Positions 52,703 to 63,350 of a stretch of 64,000 nucleotides of DNA are shown in pieces. Within the stretch, counting starts at the first letter, position 1; every line of letters starts with the position of its first letter. Origin of the DNA: Hydractinia symbiolongicarpus (lineage: Eukaryota > Cnidaria > Hydrozoa > Anthoathecata > Hydractiniidae); the NCBI RefSeq assembly GCF_029227915.1, contig NC_079880.1, positions 13,162,001-13,226,000 on the forward strand. The letters run 5' to 3'. The notes beneath the pieces were generated by a model. That model was not told the origin of the DNA. It did no database searches and saw only the letters and a list, made by a program, of their open reading frames with translations. The position numbers and the translations under genes were made by a program.

Positions 52703-53835
52703 CAAGGGCCCGCACCAGATCCCAAGCATGAGTGAATTTCACCAATCCTCGTGTTTCCACATTCATAGGTGTTTGTTTCAGTACAGTCGAAATCCATTAA
52801 CTTTCCGATTATCCCTGTAAAGGGGAGAATGCAGAAGTTCTCCAGCAGCTTCTTATTCTTTGGAGAGAAACCTCCTTTTTTTAATTAAACTTTCCGTCTT
52901 AAAAGACTAGTTTTATCTGCATTTCGATGTAGTTACTCCTATTCTCTTTTTCCTGTTTCTTACACAGATCCAGTTGACTGCCAGGAAAGACTGGTTGACA
53001 CTGGGAAAGACTAGTGACTGTGGGAAAGACCACTGACGGTGGGAAAGACCATAGATCGCGAAGGCTTTTAGGTTTTGGTGACTGAAGAGTGTGTGTTCTT
53101 CATTGGTTAGGATGGGTCTTCAGTTGCAATCTCGAGACGATTGATAACTCCTTTCAAAGAATGGAGTGTGGCGGATTTCGAAGCATAAAAGTTGACTGGG
53201 TGGTGAAGTGAATTACTTGTTTAAGCTCGAGACGATATGTAATGGTTTTCTGGGTTGCCGCCGCTGGGTTCCAAGTCTACCTTTCTAAGGGGCGGTTTCT
53301 TGGTCAGCCCAAGCATTACGATACGATTTCTCAAGTGTTCATGTCTAAGGTCAGAAAGCTTTTCTGTTTCCAGGTTTGCTGCTTTTTATTCTTTGTCACA
53401 ACCTCTCTAAGGGCTGGGTTCCAAGTCTACCTCTGTTAGCCCTGGGCTCTGTGTCAGTAGGTAAAAGCAACAACGATACGATTTGCAGCTGTTGACTTTT
53501 CTTTTTCCAAAGTTTAACAAAAGTTATTGGTTTTGGCGGACGGTGTCAATGAATGTGGCTGGTGTCTTGCAGGAGGCAGGGGATGCTTACTCAAGGGCCC
53601 CCACCAGATCCCAAGCATGAGTGAATTTCACCAATCCTCGTGTTTCCACATTCATAGGTGTTTGTTTCAGTACAGTCGAAATCCATTAACTTTCCGATTA
53701 TCCCTGTAAAGGGGAGAATGCAGAAGTTCTTCAGCAGCTTCTTATTCTTTGGAGAGAAACCTCCTTTTTTTAATTAAACTTTCCGTCTTAAAAGACTAGT
53801 TTTATCTGCATTGCGATGTAGTTACTCCTATTTTC
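52703..53835 (-). repeat. Repeat A array with a directly repeated 240-bp end block
   Basis: The block at 52,703-52,945 (CCAGATCCCAAGCATGAG to GATGTAGTTACTCCTATT) recurs almost unchanged at 53,592-53,835, about 889 bp apart. Between them lies one A unit, including the GGGAAAGAC minisatellite (about 52,985-53,055) and the GGGTTCCAAGTCTACC phrase twice. This can be read as two tandem A units, or as an LTR-like flanked element. No terminal TG..CA and no coding capacity favour tandem units. Confidence 0.8.
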
Positions 53836-54032
53836 TTGCAAAGTTCGGGTCACTTTACACTGAGTTCTGACATGTCTTCTTGTAAGATCGGGTCGAGCTT
53901 CGGTGTTAATTTCGACATGACTTTTCTTTATACTTCTGCGCGACAGTGTTTTGATATATATATTTGATACTAACCTAAGTAACTACAGTAAAGTACGTTC
54001 AGTAAAGAAACTGAGCTAAAGTAAGTAAAGTA

Positions 54033-54346
54033 GTACCTTAAAGGAATTAATTTTGGCGGGAATTGATTTTTGCAAATTTTGCGAAAATTAGTTCCCGTGA
54101 ATTTTTTGATTTTTTTCTCTTTAAAAAACGATTTACATTACTCTTTTCTTCTGATGTTCCTACCCCTTTTGTTGTAGCAATGCGAATTTTAACTTCAGCA
54201 GTCTTTATTTTTGTCGTCTACAAAAAATAGACCCTGAAAATGTATAAATTAAGAGAAAAAAAATGCTGTCAATTAATTTTTTCGCAAAATTTGCGAAATT
54301 GAATTCTCGCGAAATAATAGAACTTCGCGAAAGTTAATTCCGGTAC
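54033..54346. mobile_element. MITE-like palindromic element upstream of the chromodomain gene
   Basis: The ends are inverted: GTACCTTAAAGGAATTAA on the left, and GTACCGGAATTAACTTTCGC when the right end is inverted. Inside, TTTGCGAAAATTAG on the left faces CGCAAAATTTGCGAAATTG on the right. No coding capacity. Superfamily not assigned. Confidence 0.6.
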
Positions 54347-54681
54347 GTAAAAGTAAGCAAAGTAACTATGCTAAACTTAAGCATTAATCCTCGGAAAAAT
54401 TTATCCTAAAACCGCTTATTTGCAAAAACATACAACCATCAAATCTTTGTTAGATATCGGATTCGCAAAAATAAATCCCCTTAAGTATATTTTTAGGGAC
54501 ATGCAAAGATAAATCTATCAAAAAAATTACCCAGCAGTAATTAATCCTGTAAGGTAAAGGAACATCCGGTTACAACCATATATTTTCTCATCATTTTAGT
54601 TAAAATTGTGTAAAGTACAAATTTAAAAAAAGGATAATCATACATTTAGATAATACCTTATAGATTTCAGGAATCAAAAAT

Positions 54682-56665
54682 ATGTCTGAAAAGAAGAATG
54701 TGAAAAAAACATCGGAGCAGGTTGCTATTTTGGAACAGCTTTATGAAGCTGGTATGACAAACTATAAATCTGACAACACCGCAGCACGTGCTTTGCTTCA
54801 ACAAGCTATTGTTAAGACAGGTTTAGGTGAATCGCAGATCAAGGTTCGTTCCCATTTATCATCAATACCGTATACTTGCTATATTATATGACCTGTTTTC
54901 TGTAAATCCCACATTTGAGTTCTATGAATTGACAAGTTACGTGTGCTGATCATTATCATGAAAGTGTTGATGTAGGAATGTTTGTATTTTTGTTGTTAGG
55001 ATTGGATTAACAGTAAAAGAAGATCTCCTCAAGTACGGCAAAGAAAATACCAGAGAGAAGACCTTCTAGGTTCGACATATTTCGAAGAGATTATATGAAA
55101 GGTTTCTGATAAATTATATTATCATTCATTATATCATCCAGGAATTGCCAGGTATTTGTTCGATGGATGAGTAAACAAAATACTTTTACCAGTGCTCACT
55201 ATTTCTTCATAACTTCATAGATAATTGTGTGGGAGTTGCTGAGTCAAACAGAGCCTGGGGAGAATTATCGCTAGAAGAAAAGGAAAGTTTTAAAAACAAA
55301 GCTTCTCTTGTAAACCAGCCAGTATTTAACGACTTGTCGATGGAGCAGCAAACATCTGCAGTGCGATCTATTCGAAATAAGATGGAAAAATTGGTTGGTG
55401 TGATTGTTTTATTCTATATTGTTTGCCATAATGACCAGGATCATCAAATTTAATTCTTTATGTAGTGTAGGGAATTGGAATCCATCGGGGTAGAAGTAGC
55501 GGTCATGGACATTGATTCGATGAGAATAGGAAACAAAGTGACTGTGTATGGTAGTCAAAAAGGTGTTGATTTTATTGACTCCCAAACCGATATGGAATGG
55601 AGGTTTGCAAGCCACATGACTAGTAAGAGATTTTTCAAGATACCTTTTTTATTTCAAATAAAACCTCCGCCATGTATAATTCCAGATATGTTTTTAGGTG
55701 AAATTGTCCAGAAAAAAGTGGAAACAATATCATTACGCAAAGAAGTCAGCATGCAACTTAACCAGAAAATGTGTACGTATATTTTCCAATGCGTTCGTGA
55801 ACAAATGAATGTGCATTCAAATTTGAGCTTTTTTATATTCAATAGACCTAGCGACTTGTGGTAATCGTACAACAGTCCCTTATGCGCAGATTGAACGAGG
55901 TTAAGTTTTTGTGAATGGTTTACCGAGTGGCTTCAATTTTAAAAAACCTGGTAACTACACAGTTGGGGCTCAATATGTTAAAAGACAACATGGAAAACAT
56001 TACATTTACTGGTAAGTTATGTTTTCTCTCCAATCTTTTCTCATTGAGTAGGTACTCACTGCGAAATTTTGGGAGTTAGCTTTCGCGGTTGACTAAAGTG
56101 AGTGTGTTTTACGGAAAAATCTTTCGCTTTCGAAGTTAAATTACCTGCGAAAATAGAAAAACTAGTGTACGCAAAGAAAGCGTAAAACGTTAATATTTGA
56201 TTTATTTTAGTCTCGGCCACACGAAGTCACAAAGACAACGCAGATGTCTCTGTCGATGATTCTTCTGATAGCATACTGCACCAGCCAGTGCCAGTCCCGA
56301 TTATTCCTGAGAATACTACGGGAAGCAGTACAAATGTTGAAAAAATAGCGGAAATGGATTCTAATTCAAGAAAACGCAAAGTGAGAGACGAAGCTGTACC
56401 ACGCGAAGAGCTTGATGACGAGATTCAATCTCTGAATTTGATGGACAACGTTCCCAATAAGTCTGGAAAAGTAGTGACCCTTAAGGAAGTATTGGATAAA
56501 TCCGCTGAAGACGAAGGCTATGTTGATTTCATAGCAACTCATAGGGATAATAATGGCATAACCCAATATCAAGTGAAATGGATTGGATACCGTAGTCTGA
56601 CGTGGGAGGCGGCAGAAAATCTACCAAAGTCAGACTTGGAACAATATTTCATTAAAAAAATGTGA
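54682..56665 (+). CDS. Chromodomain gene with homeodomain-like and HMG-like segments, multi-exon
   Basis: Proposed exons: 54,682-54,843, 55,000-55,069, about 55,219-55,399, about 55,470-55,621, about 55,697-55,771, about 55,851-56,011, about 56,212-56,665. Most have GT/AG borders and the first joins keep the frame. Exons 1-2 give LEQLYEAGM ... LGESQIKDWINSKRR, which resembles a divergent homeodomain recognition helix (W.N...R). Exon 3 has AWGELSLEEKESFKNKA, like part of an HMG box. The last exon encodes a clear chromodomain: YVDFIATHRDN, YQVKWIGYRSLTWEAAENL, ending in QYFIKKM. An in-frame TAA at 55,902-55,904, and an unsolved phase into the last exon, leave open whether the copy is functional. 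No family name recognised. Confidence 0.6.
56500..56665 (+). CDS. Chromodomain (C-terminal exon)
   Basis: The frame holds the chromodomain core: an aromatic-rich first strand (EGYVDFIATH), YQVKWIGY, then TWEAAENL and a short C-terminal helix. Aromatic-cage positions Y, W and W can be seen. Chromodomains of this sort bind methylated histone tails and occur in chromatin proteins and in some integrases. The stop at 56,663 lies about 20 bp before a MITE. Confidence 0.82.
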
Positions 56666-56683
56666 TTACTTTCTTCGTTTAGC

Positions 56684-56913
56684 AACTACCTTATTCGTAC
56701 TAATTTTTGCGCAGTGAAAAAAAATCTATTTGGCGCGTATAGCGCAATAGCAACATGAACTTTGGCGTAAGTTGAAATTGGTCCACAAATAACAGGGGAA
56801 AATAGTAAAATTCAAGGTTTTAGACAAAATATAAATGCGTGTCTTTTGCTAACCAATGAACGTTTTTGCGCGAAAATTAGTACGCGCAAAAATTAGTACG
56901 AATAAGGGAAGTT
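56684..56913. mobile_element. Short MITE just after the chromodomain stop
   Basis: Inverted ends with the shared word TTATTCGTACTAATTTTTG (left) and its complement (right, 56,883-56,906). Directly beyond, TTAA plus CCCTATTCAGTACGG at 56,913-56,931 resembles one end of the piggyBac-like MITE at 27,937. A TAGTACGGATAAGG word near 57,000 could be a further end, so the boundary may be composite. Confidence 0.6.
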
Positions 56914-57081
56914 TAACCCTATTCAGTACGGCTTTCAAAGCTTTACTTAGACCGTGTAGATTTTGCACTGATTTCAGAAATCATGCCATCAACTTTTAGT
57001 ACGGATAAGGAAGTATATCAATGATAACTATGATCAAATATATTTTTTTTTTAATACTGGCATTTAAAAAAAAATACATTG

Positions 57082-58333
57082 TCAAAAACCAACCTTTATC
57101 ATTAACTGACACACTCTTTTATATAGAAATTTGTGGGCCAAACGATGCGATGATCTCCAATCCATACATTGTATTGAGAAACATTTTAGAAGATCACGTG
57201 CATCATCTTCGATTAAAGACGCACTTTTTAAGTACGTATTCAACAAACTACCATAACTATATATGTCAGAACCGTAGGAGACAGAACAGCCCTTGAAAAG
57301 CTCCGGCGCTACGTGCTTCTGGTTGGAAAATTTCTTTATAACGTCCGTACAACTTGCGCGTACGCATGTTGCACGACAAGAGAAATAAAATCCAATCAGG
57401 ATAGGAAACATGTCAGGTCCATGCTAAATAACGTTATCTGAAACAATATGGTTGTGGAGCACGCCCTTGTCATGTAAATGGTTCAGAGCGCTGGCAACAC
57501 CTGTCAATATTTTTTTAATCGCATTGCGCGATGCAACTTCTGGCATACCAGATTTTAGAAAATATTCTTAACTGTCACCACTGACATAATGTGTCACAGA
57601 ATAGAAAGCCCCGTTCAGATGGACGACACCTATGGTAGTAATAATGTTTTCGTGTTTTCCAATAAATTTTAAGATTCGATGATCTTGGCTAACATGAGCC
57701 ACATTTTTCACGCTAACACTTTCATTGTCCCCTTTGTTCAAAAATGTTTTTAAGACAACACTTGCTCCATCATCAAATGTGACTTTTTTGTTTGAGCAAA
57801 TTCTCCTTCTTTAAGATTCGATATAAATAAACTTTTCATGAAGGTGCTGTCTAAAACACAAGGAGTTACTTCTTGCAGAAGAGGGTCTTCTGTGTGAAAT
57901 CTATCAGCGAACAAAGATGCATCAACCATCTGTACAGACCTGTTGACGCCGAGTTGTTCAACAAGTTTCAGTCTAGTGAACTCCGCATTTCTAAGGAGAA
58001 GTGATGCGTTTTTTTCGCCAAGTTCGTGTATCTGGTGATGTAGCGTATCGTTCATTTTCATTAATTTTTCTATTTTTTTCTTGGAATCACTCAATTTTTC
58101 ATTAATTAACTCTTCCTTGGTAGGCGCATATGTCCATTTTTTTCTTTTTTCGCGAAAGCTAAATAGATAATATAAGTAAATAACGTGTTTATTTCGTAAA
58201 TAAAATCAATATTGCTACTAATTATTTTTATCGTTAAAATTGATACTTTTACAAGTAAACAACTCACTTGTTCACTTTCTCCTGCACTTGGGAAACTTTT
58301 CTTGTCTGCAACTTTGTCATATTCTTCATCACT
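57082..58333 (-). pseudogene. Coiled-coil protein-kinase-like gene, dead
   Basis: Minus strand. Exon at 58,333-58,268 (GT/AG borders) joins a second exon from 58,158. Together they read as a Lys/Glu-rich coiled coil (EKLSDSKKKIEKL, LHHQIHELGEKNASLL). The kinase part follows: VVLKTFLN (lysine strand), HENIITTIGVVH, ALNHLHDKGVLHNHI, and HVAPELFKG ... GSDIYSYGSLL. A frame shift lies in an A6 run near 57,783. Stops occur at 57,568-57,570 and 57,424-57,426. The HRD-loop Asp is His (LHNHI) and the DFG site reads GFY. It is therefore both interrupted and catalytically degenerate. Confidence 0.8.
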
Positions 58334-60340
58334 CTAAAAATAAAAAATATTTGATGGGACTTCGACACGCTTGGAATTAGAAAGCTGGAAGAATATTTGT
58401 ATCATTCCGCATATTGTCGTTCTTTCTCTTAACACGACTTAAATGTTATTTTACTTATATTGAAAAATCATAAAAAACATACATCAGTAATATCACAAAG
58501 TGGATTACAACCAGTAACATTTGATGCATGGTCTCCACACGGAATGGACACCGTCGTCACTTTTAGCTTAGTCCTATTTAAGCTGAACAAACTAACATGA
58601 AATAAAAATTAAAAAAAAACATATAATTCTGTAAGACACATTGCCCTGGGATTTCAGACTCTTTTGGATGCCTATTTTTAGGCAGAAAAATGTATGCCTA
58701 GACAAAGAAGGACCCATGTTGAAGTTTATTTTAAAGCAAAAGCCTGCTTGACCTTGGAATTCAATTGTTTCTTGGATTAATTGAGGATACAGAACTCATT
58801 AGCTTGGACAACACAACCTGCTGCAAATCTATATCACAAATTTTTAACCATAATATAGGTGACATTCCTTAGCCACTGCCAGCATTCTTTTGTTAACGTA
58901 TGGATATTTATTTGTTTATATTTTTAGTGAACATCTTTGTGGCAAGCACAAAGATGCAGAGGCTAGTTAACACAAAGTCTTGTCAAGTCTATTTTTTGTA
59001 CAAGGTATTATTAGACCGTTAAATGAATGTGGAATCAGAAGGTATATATAAGTAGTATCAATCTACACTCAATAATAGTTTAAAGCCCTAGCAACGTTTC
59101 CGTCAGAAGAAATTCGTTAGAAAGTATCTCTCCTTAGCCAGCTCTAGCATTTTTCCGCCTGTCACGCAAAAGTTTATAGAGACCACTGAAAATGTAACAA
59201 AGAAATCCATTAAAAGCATGGGCGAAAATACTGCCAAATATGTAAACATTGCAACTCATCTATATACTACTGGGACTGATAAACTATAGTTATACTCTTT
59301 TCTTGTCCTTTCACAGTTATACTCTTTTTTTGTCCTTTCACCCACCAGACTTCTCTTGTCCTCCCCCCATACCCCTTCTCCCTGCAAACACAACCCACAC
59401 TATCCCCCATTGATTGATGATGGGAACATTTTTTAATGTTGCTGTGGGGAGCTACAACATGTTGCTATGTAAAAAGATAAAGAGAGGACAGACTACCACA
59501 TAGTGTGATGCTGTGTTGGTTGAGGGAGCAGGCACCATGTTATGGTGAGGTGTAAGCCTACTCTAGCTATTATAAGGCTCTATTAGCTAGTTAGCTTAGC
59601 ACACAAGCACCATCTCAATAAACAGGCATGTTTGTCCTGAGCTTAAGATAGAAAAGACAAATTCTGTTAGCTTATCTCTTGATTTTGCAACCTATTTCAA
59701 TGAGAAAACAAAGAATAAAGAAACATCACATTTGAACATTTCTTGAGAGAATGATTCTGAAATATCAGAATCAGACCGTATTGACGACGCTATATTGATT
59801 GAAATTTCGAAACCACCTCACGGTTATTGCTGGAATAACAACCGCAAGCGGTTATCATCGTTCTCCGTTAGCTCTGGAGCCACAGCGCATAGCTGAGCTG
59901 CGATATTTATCAATCTTCGTTTTACAGCGGAACACGTTATCTATCATGTACAGTTTACCGAATAGGGTGATAGTCATGTTAAGAACATATTGTGAAAAAT
60001 GAGGATAGCATTTGTCAAAGAAGTTTAGAACATCGAGGGTGAAACTAAAACCCACTATTCTAATAAAAACAGCGTGTATATCCTAGAAAAGAATTTACAT
60101 AAACTGCAAAAAGTAATTTTTCCGTTGTTACTGTTTTTAACACTACAGACTGTGTGATTCAGTGTTGATGTCGTTATAAAAAACCTAAAACCTAAACTTA
60201 AATCAATGTTTACATCTGTTACGTTGCCGTTTGAAATATATTCGATTCTTAAATTCGTTTGGGTCTGTTCTTTTAATATTTTGGATTGAAATATTTCGGT
60301 AGATAGTCAAGTTTTTATATTTCTCTTTTATGTGTTTTCA
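58334..60340. other. Mostly unassigned
   Basis: A possible further exon of the kinase gene lies near 58,600-58,486 (minus), with a GTATG donor, but its phase does not fit cleanly. Near 59,285-59,340 a 27-bp unit (AGTTATACTCTTTTCTTGTC...) is present twice. No other gene recognised. Confidence 0.4.
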
Positions 60341-60344
60341 ACTA

Positions 60345-61850
60345 TTAATATCTTATATTTTGAGTATAACTTTGGAAGGTTTGCCGTTTGCAATAGACTA
60401 ACTAGATGATTTTGTATGACATTAAAAAATGATGGATTTTTTTTAATGTTTGGTATCCTTTTTCACCTGGTGTATTTCTGGAATGGCAAAGCAAGTACAT
60501 AGTTTTAGCGTATTTCGCTTTTTACGTAACGGTTGTTAGACGCCTTTGATTTTTTTGGACATTTTCCATTTTTATTTCAAAATTTTTTTTATTATTCTTT
60601 TGTTGCACATACTTATATTTTTAGACGTTTTGTTTCAGCGGTTATAAACATAGAATAATGCAGATTTTGAGCAACCTCGACCCTAGTGCTTTTTTCTCTT
60701 TTTGCCATCCCGTTATAAAAGAGACAAAGAGCCCGGGTTCCAGGTTGAAATGTCATCTTGAAGATTTTTATATTTCGTTTTCTTGTAACGTTTACTTCTA
60801 TCAATATTCATTTCTGAGCATACATTTAATTATACGACTGAGATATTGGTAAAAACCGAATCAGGACAAAGTGATTTAAATAATTTCGTGGTTGAAGAAT
60901 AACCCTCTAAATCGACTAATACGTTAAAATCATACTGTTGCAGCTGTATTATAAAGGAAAACAAGGTGTAAAGAATACTATCATGCCTCCAAGTTTATCG
61001 CTTCTGATTCACTGCCACTGAACAGTTCGACAACACATACAGTTGTGTATGTTTGTGAAAGCATAAGTCGCATTTATTACCACGACCCTCTCCCAGCGGT
61101 GCAAATTTGATTTATTAGCTAGGCAAAATACAAGAGCTTTGCGTCCAAAATTAAATAAATTTGTCCGTAAGAGCTTTGTCATGTTGCACCATAACTTAAT
61201 TTCTGTTTTAGAAAGATAAGATTTTAGAGTTTTCGTTATAGCACTCTGCTCGGAAAGTTTGTCAAAATGAATTGAAACTTCGGTATTTAATTGTGACTGA
61301 AGCGTAATAATAATAATAACTAGCTGAATACCCGTGGGAGAATCCACTGAATCTCTCATTAAACCGATGTAAGGGATACCAAACAAAAACATCAGCATAT
61401 GGTAATTGGAATTTTTAAAACTTACAACCCAACCTCGGCTCTTTGTCTTTTTTTATAAGGGGACGGAAAAGAGAAAGAGAAAAAGCCCTGGGATCGAGTT
61501 TGCTCACAGTCTGCATTACTTTATACCCGTTGAAACCAAAACGTTGAAAATATAAGCAGGTACAACAACAACAACAACAAAATCAAAGGCGTCTAACAAC
61601 CGTTCCTAAAAAGGGAAATCTGCTAAAATTTGTACTTGCTTTGCCATACTGGAAGTACACCAGGGAAAAAAGTATATCAGACATTTAAAAAATCTATCAT
61701 ATTTTGCCAAGTTAAACAAAAAAAAGTTATTACACAATTTCCACACTGTACAGTTTGTAACACGGCATACCAAAATCAGATATTCAGTCTATTGCATACA
61801 GCAATCCTTTCAAAGTTTTACACAAAATATAAGAAATAAACAGTTATCTG
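60345..61850. mobile_element. Foldback element with inverted repeats of about 400 bp
   Basis: The left arm (60,345-60,740) and right arm (61,440-61,850) are inverted: CTTATATTTTG and TTTGCAATAGACT near the ends, GGCAAAGCAAGTAC and GGTTGTTAGACGCCTTTGAT in the middle, ATAATGCAGATTTTGAGCA and GACAAAGAGC near the inner edge. The loop is about 700 bp with no recognised gene. The TTTGCAATAGACTAACTAGATG word also matches the array upstream of the LINE in the duplicated block (36,020-36,045). Confidence 0.8.
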
Positions 61851-61904
61851 AATTCCCATGAAAGAATCCATTAAATCTCTCATTAAACCGATGTAAGGGA
61901 TACC

Positions 61905-62370
61905 AAAACAAAATTTGTTTGAATTTTCTGAAAGCTAAATGAAAGTTATTTCACATATTTCCCCGTTTTTACGTGAATCGCATGAAAAATACTCGAAAAT
62001 CCGGGTTTTCCAATTTTCGGGTAAAATCCGACAAAATCGGGTAATTACGTGTCCAAATTATGCAAAATGATTCTTCTTAATAAAACAAAGTTGTGTTGCA
62101 AGTTCCGAGTTCCAAGGATAATCCGAACAGGAGTTATTCAATTTCCCCCTTTATAAGGATTTCATAGAGATATTTAGGGGTAGTTTGAAGTAATGGCCAG
62201 TATCAAAGCCTTTGAAAAGTATGGGACTAAAAATTTGTCATGCAGGTGTCTAATAGATAAATATTGAAACTCAGTAAGTTTGATAGCCATATAACATAGC
62301 AATAAGGAGTTATTAAAAAAAGTGTCAGGGGGGGGGGGCGGAATTCGCCGCCCCCTCCGATCGAATAGGG
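61905..62370. mobile_element. piggyBac-like MITE, left-truncated
   Basis: Matches 28,200-28,668 in order (AAATGATTCTTCTT, GGAGTTATTCAATTTCCCCC, CATGCAGGTGTCTAATAG) and ends in a G run, CCCTCCGATCGAATAGGG and TTAA at 62,371-62,374. The left half of the element is absent where it meets the foldback element. Confidence 0.8.
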
Positions 62371-62373
62371 TTA

Positions 62374-63350
62374 AAGCCGGCTCGGCAGTTTCTACTGATA
62401 TGCCTGGATTTTTGAAACAATTTGCGAACGTTTGGTTAGGAAAATAATCCCATGATTTTCGTAAGATTGTCACAGCGGTCAAAATTGTGAATTTGGGGAG
62501 TTCCTTTTTCTTCCCAAACTAGAATCTGCTTCTTCACCGGGAGGGAACTATATTTCGCTTTAAGGGATCTGGGGACACCTTGTTCCATAGGTTGAATAAT
62601 AGAGGTGGTGTTCAGAGAAAGAAAAATTAACTTGACCCATTGCAAGCCCATCACCTCGGAATGAGCAGGGCAGTTATCGACAATTACACTATTTTTCTTT
62701 CCTTTGCACCAAAACTTGACAGCCTTGAATATGTAAATATTAATTATGGACAAATATTATTCTATGGATGCTTTTGTAATGGGGCACCATGTATACAAAG
62801 GCATGTGGATTGTTTCACTTGATAAAGAGCTAGATGTTTCCATTGAGCCAGATAAAGTTACAGACAGTGTATCAAAAAGCGAAAGCAGTTGTTGTTGGTC
62901 ACCTTCCTCTTGGCCGATCAGGAAATTTTGCAAAGACGACACATTTTTTTCTGAAGGCTCCAACTGACAACCGATGCAAGGCAGTGGTTAGTGCTAAGAA
63001 AACGGTGAACAAAAACGACGATTTGGGAATAAAAGTTCCATACTGCCTTGAGTTTATTGCAGAAGAAAAATATATGAAAATTTTAAAGAAGCGATTACCT
63101 AAACTTTTGTAACTTTAACAAACTTACCTTTTTTTCATTTCCCTAGCCATCCATCAGAGACATGAAAATTTTCGATCCTAAGTTCCTTTGCGAAGAATAG
63201 AGCCTTCTCCTTCAGTGGAACATTCTTGGATCGTATTTGTTTGAACCATTGAAGAATAGCTGTATTGATTTGGTCAAATTTGTCAGTTTTGGCCCTTACT
63301 GCCTTTTTAAAATGCCTCGACCATTTTGGATTTATGGGTCCCAGTGTCAA
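62374..63350 (-). pseudogene. Tigger/pogo-like transposase relic
   Basis: The minus strand from 63,350 encodes a CENP-B-type helix-turn-helix (FDQINTAILQWFKQIRS, LRIENFHVSDGWLGK). From 62,753 the DDE part appears: VIVDNCPAHSEV with a catalytic Asp, and SIIQPMEQGV, where the QPMDQG motif has Glu for Asp. A frame change near 62,470 leads to ILRKSWDYF and TFANCFKNPGIS. Between 63,135 and 62,755 the expected first catalytic segment is missing and HIRAN-like sequence on the plus strand occupies that place. The 3' side is cut by the MITE at the TTAA 62,371. Confidence 0.75.
62746..63112 (+). pseudogene. HIRAN-like domain fragment inside the Tigger relic
   Basis: On the plus strand MGHHVYKGMWIVSLDKEL is followed, after a one-base frame change near 62,875, by VVVGHLPLGRSGNF, LGIKVPYCLEFIA and a KILKKRLPKLL end. 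The pattern G-HVYK-W, VGHLP and G..VPC.. fits the HIRAN-like proteins (DNA-end-binding fold) found in many stand-alone cnidarian genes. The start and the frame change make it inactive as read. It may have been captured by, or inserted into, the transposon. Confidence 0.6.

Larger units (their letters stand above)
50567..52703 (-). mobile_element. Second LINE (CR1/Jockey-like) with poly(A) tail, 5'-truncated
   Basis: Minus-strand LINE whose 3' end is a run of 27 T on the plus strand (50,567-50,593), that is a poly(A) tail. Coding similarity begins near 52,605-52,700 and abuts repeat A. It differs from the LINE in the duplicated block in RT sequence and in having a homopolymer tail. Target duplications were not found, so the 5' edge may have been reshaped by recombination. 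Confidence 0.8.

Noticed and set aside
59745-60055. Possible coding piece near 59,750-59,880
   Set aside because: Short frames only, with no recognisable family or splice context.
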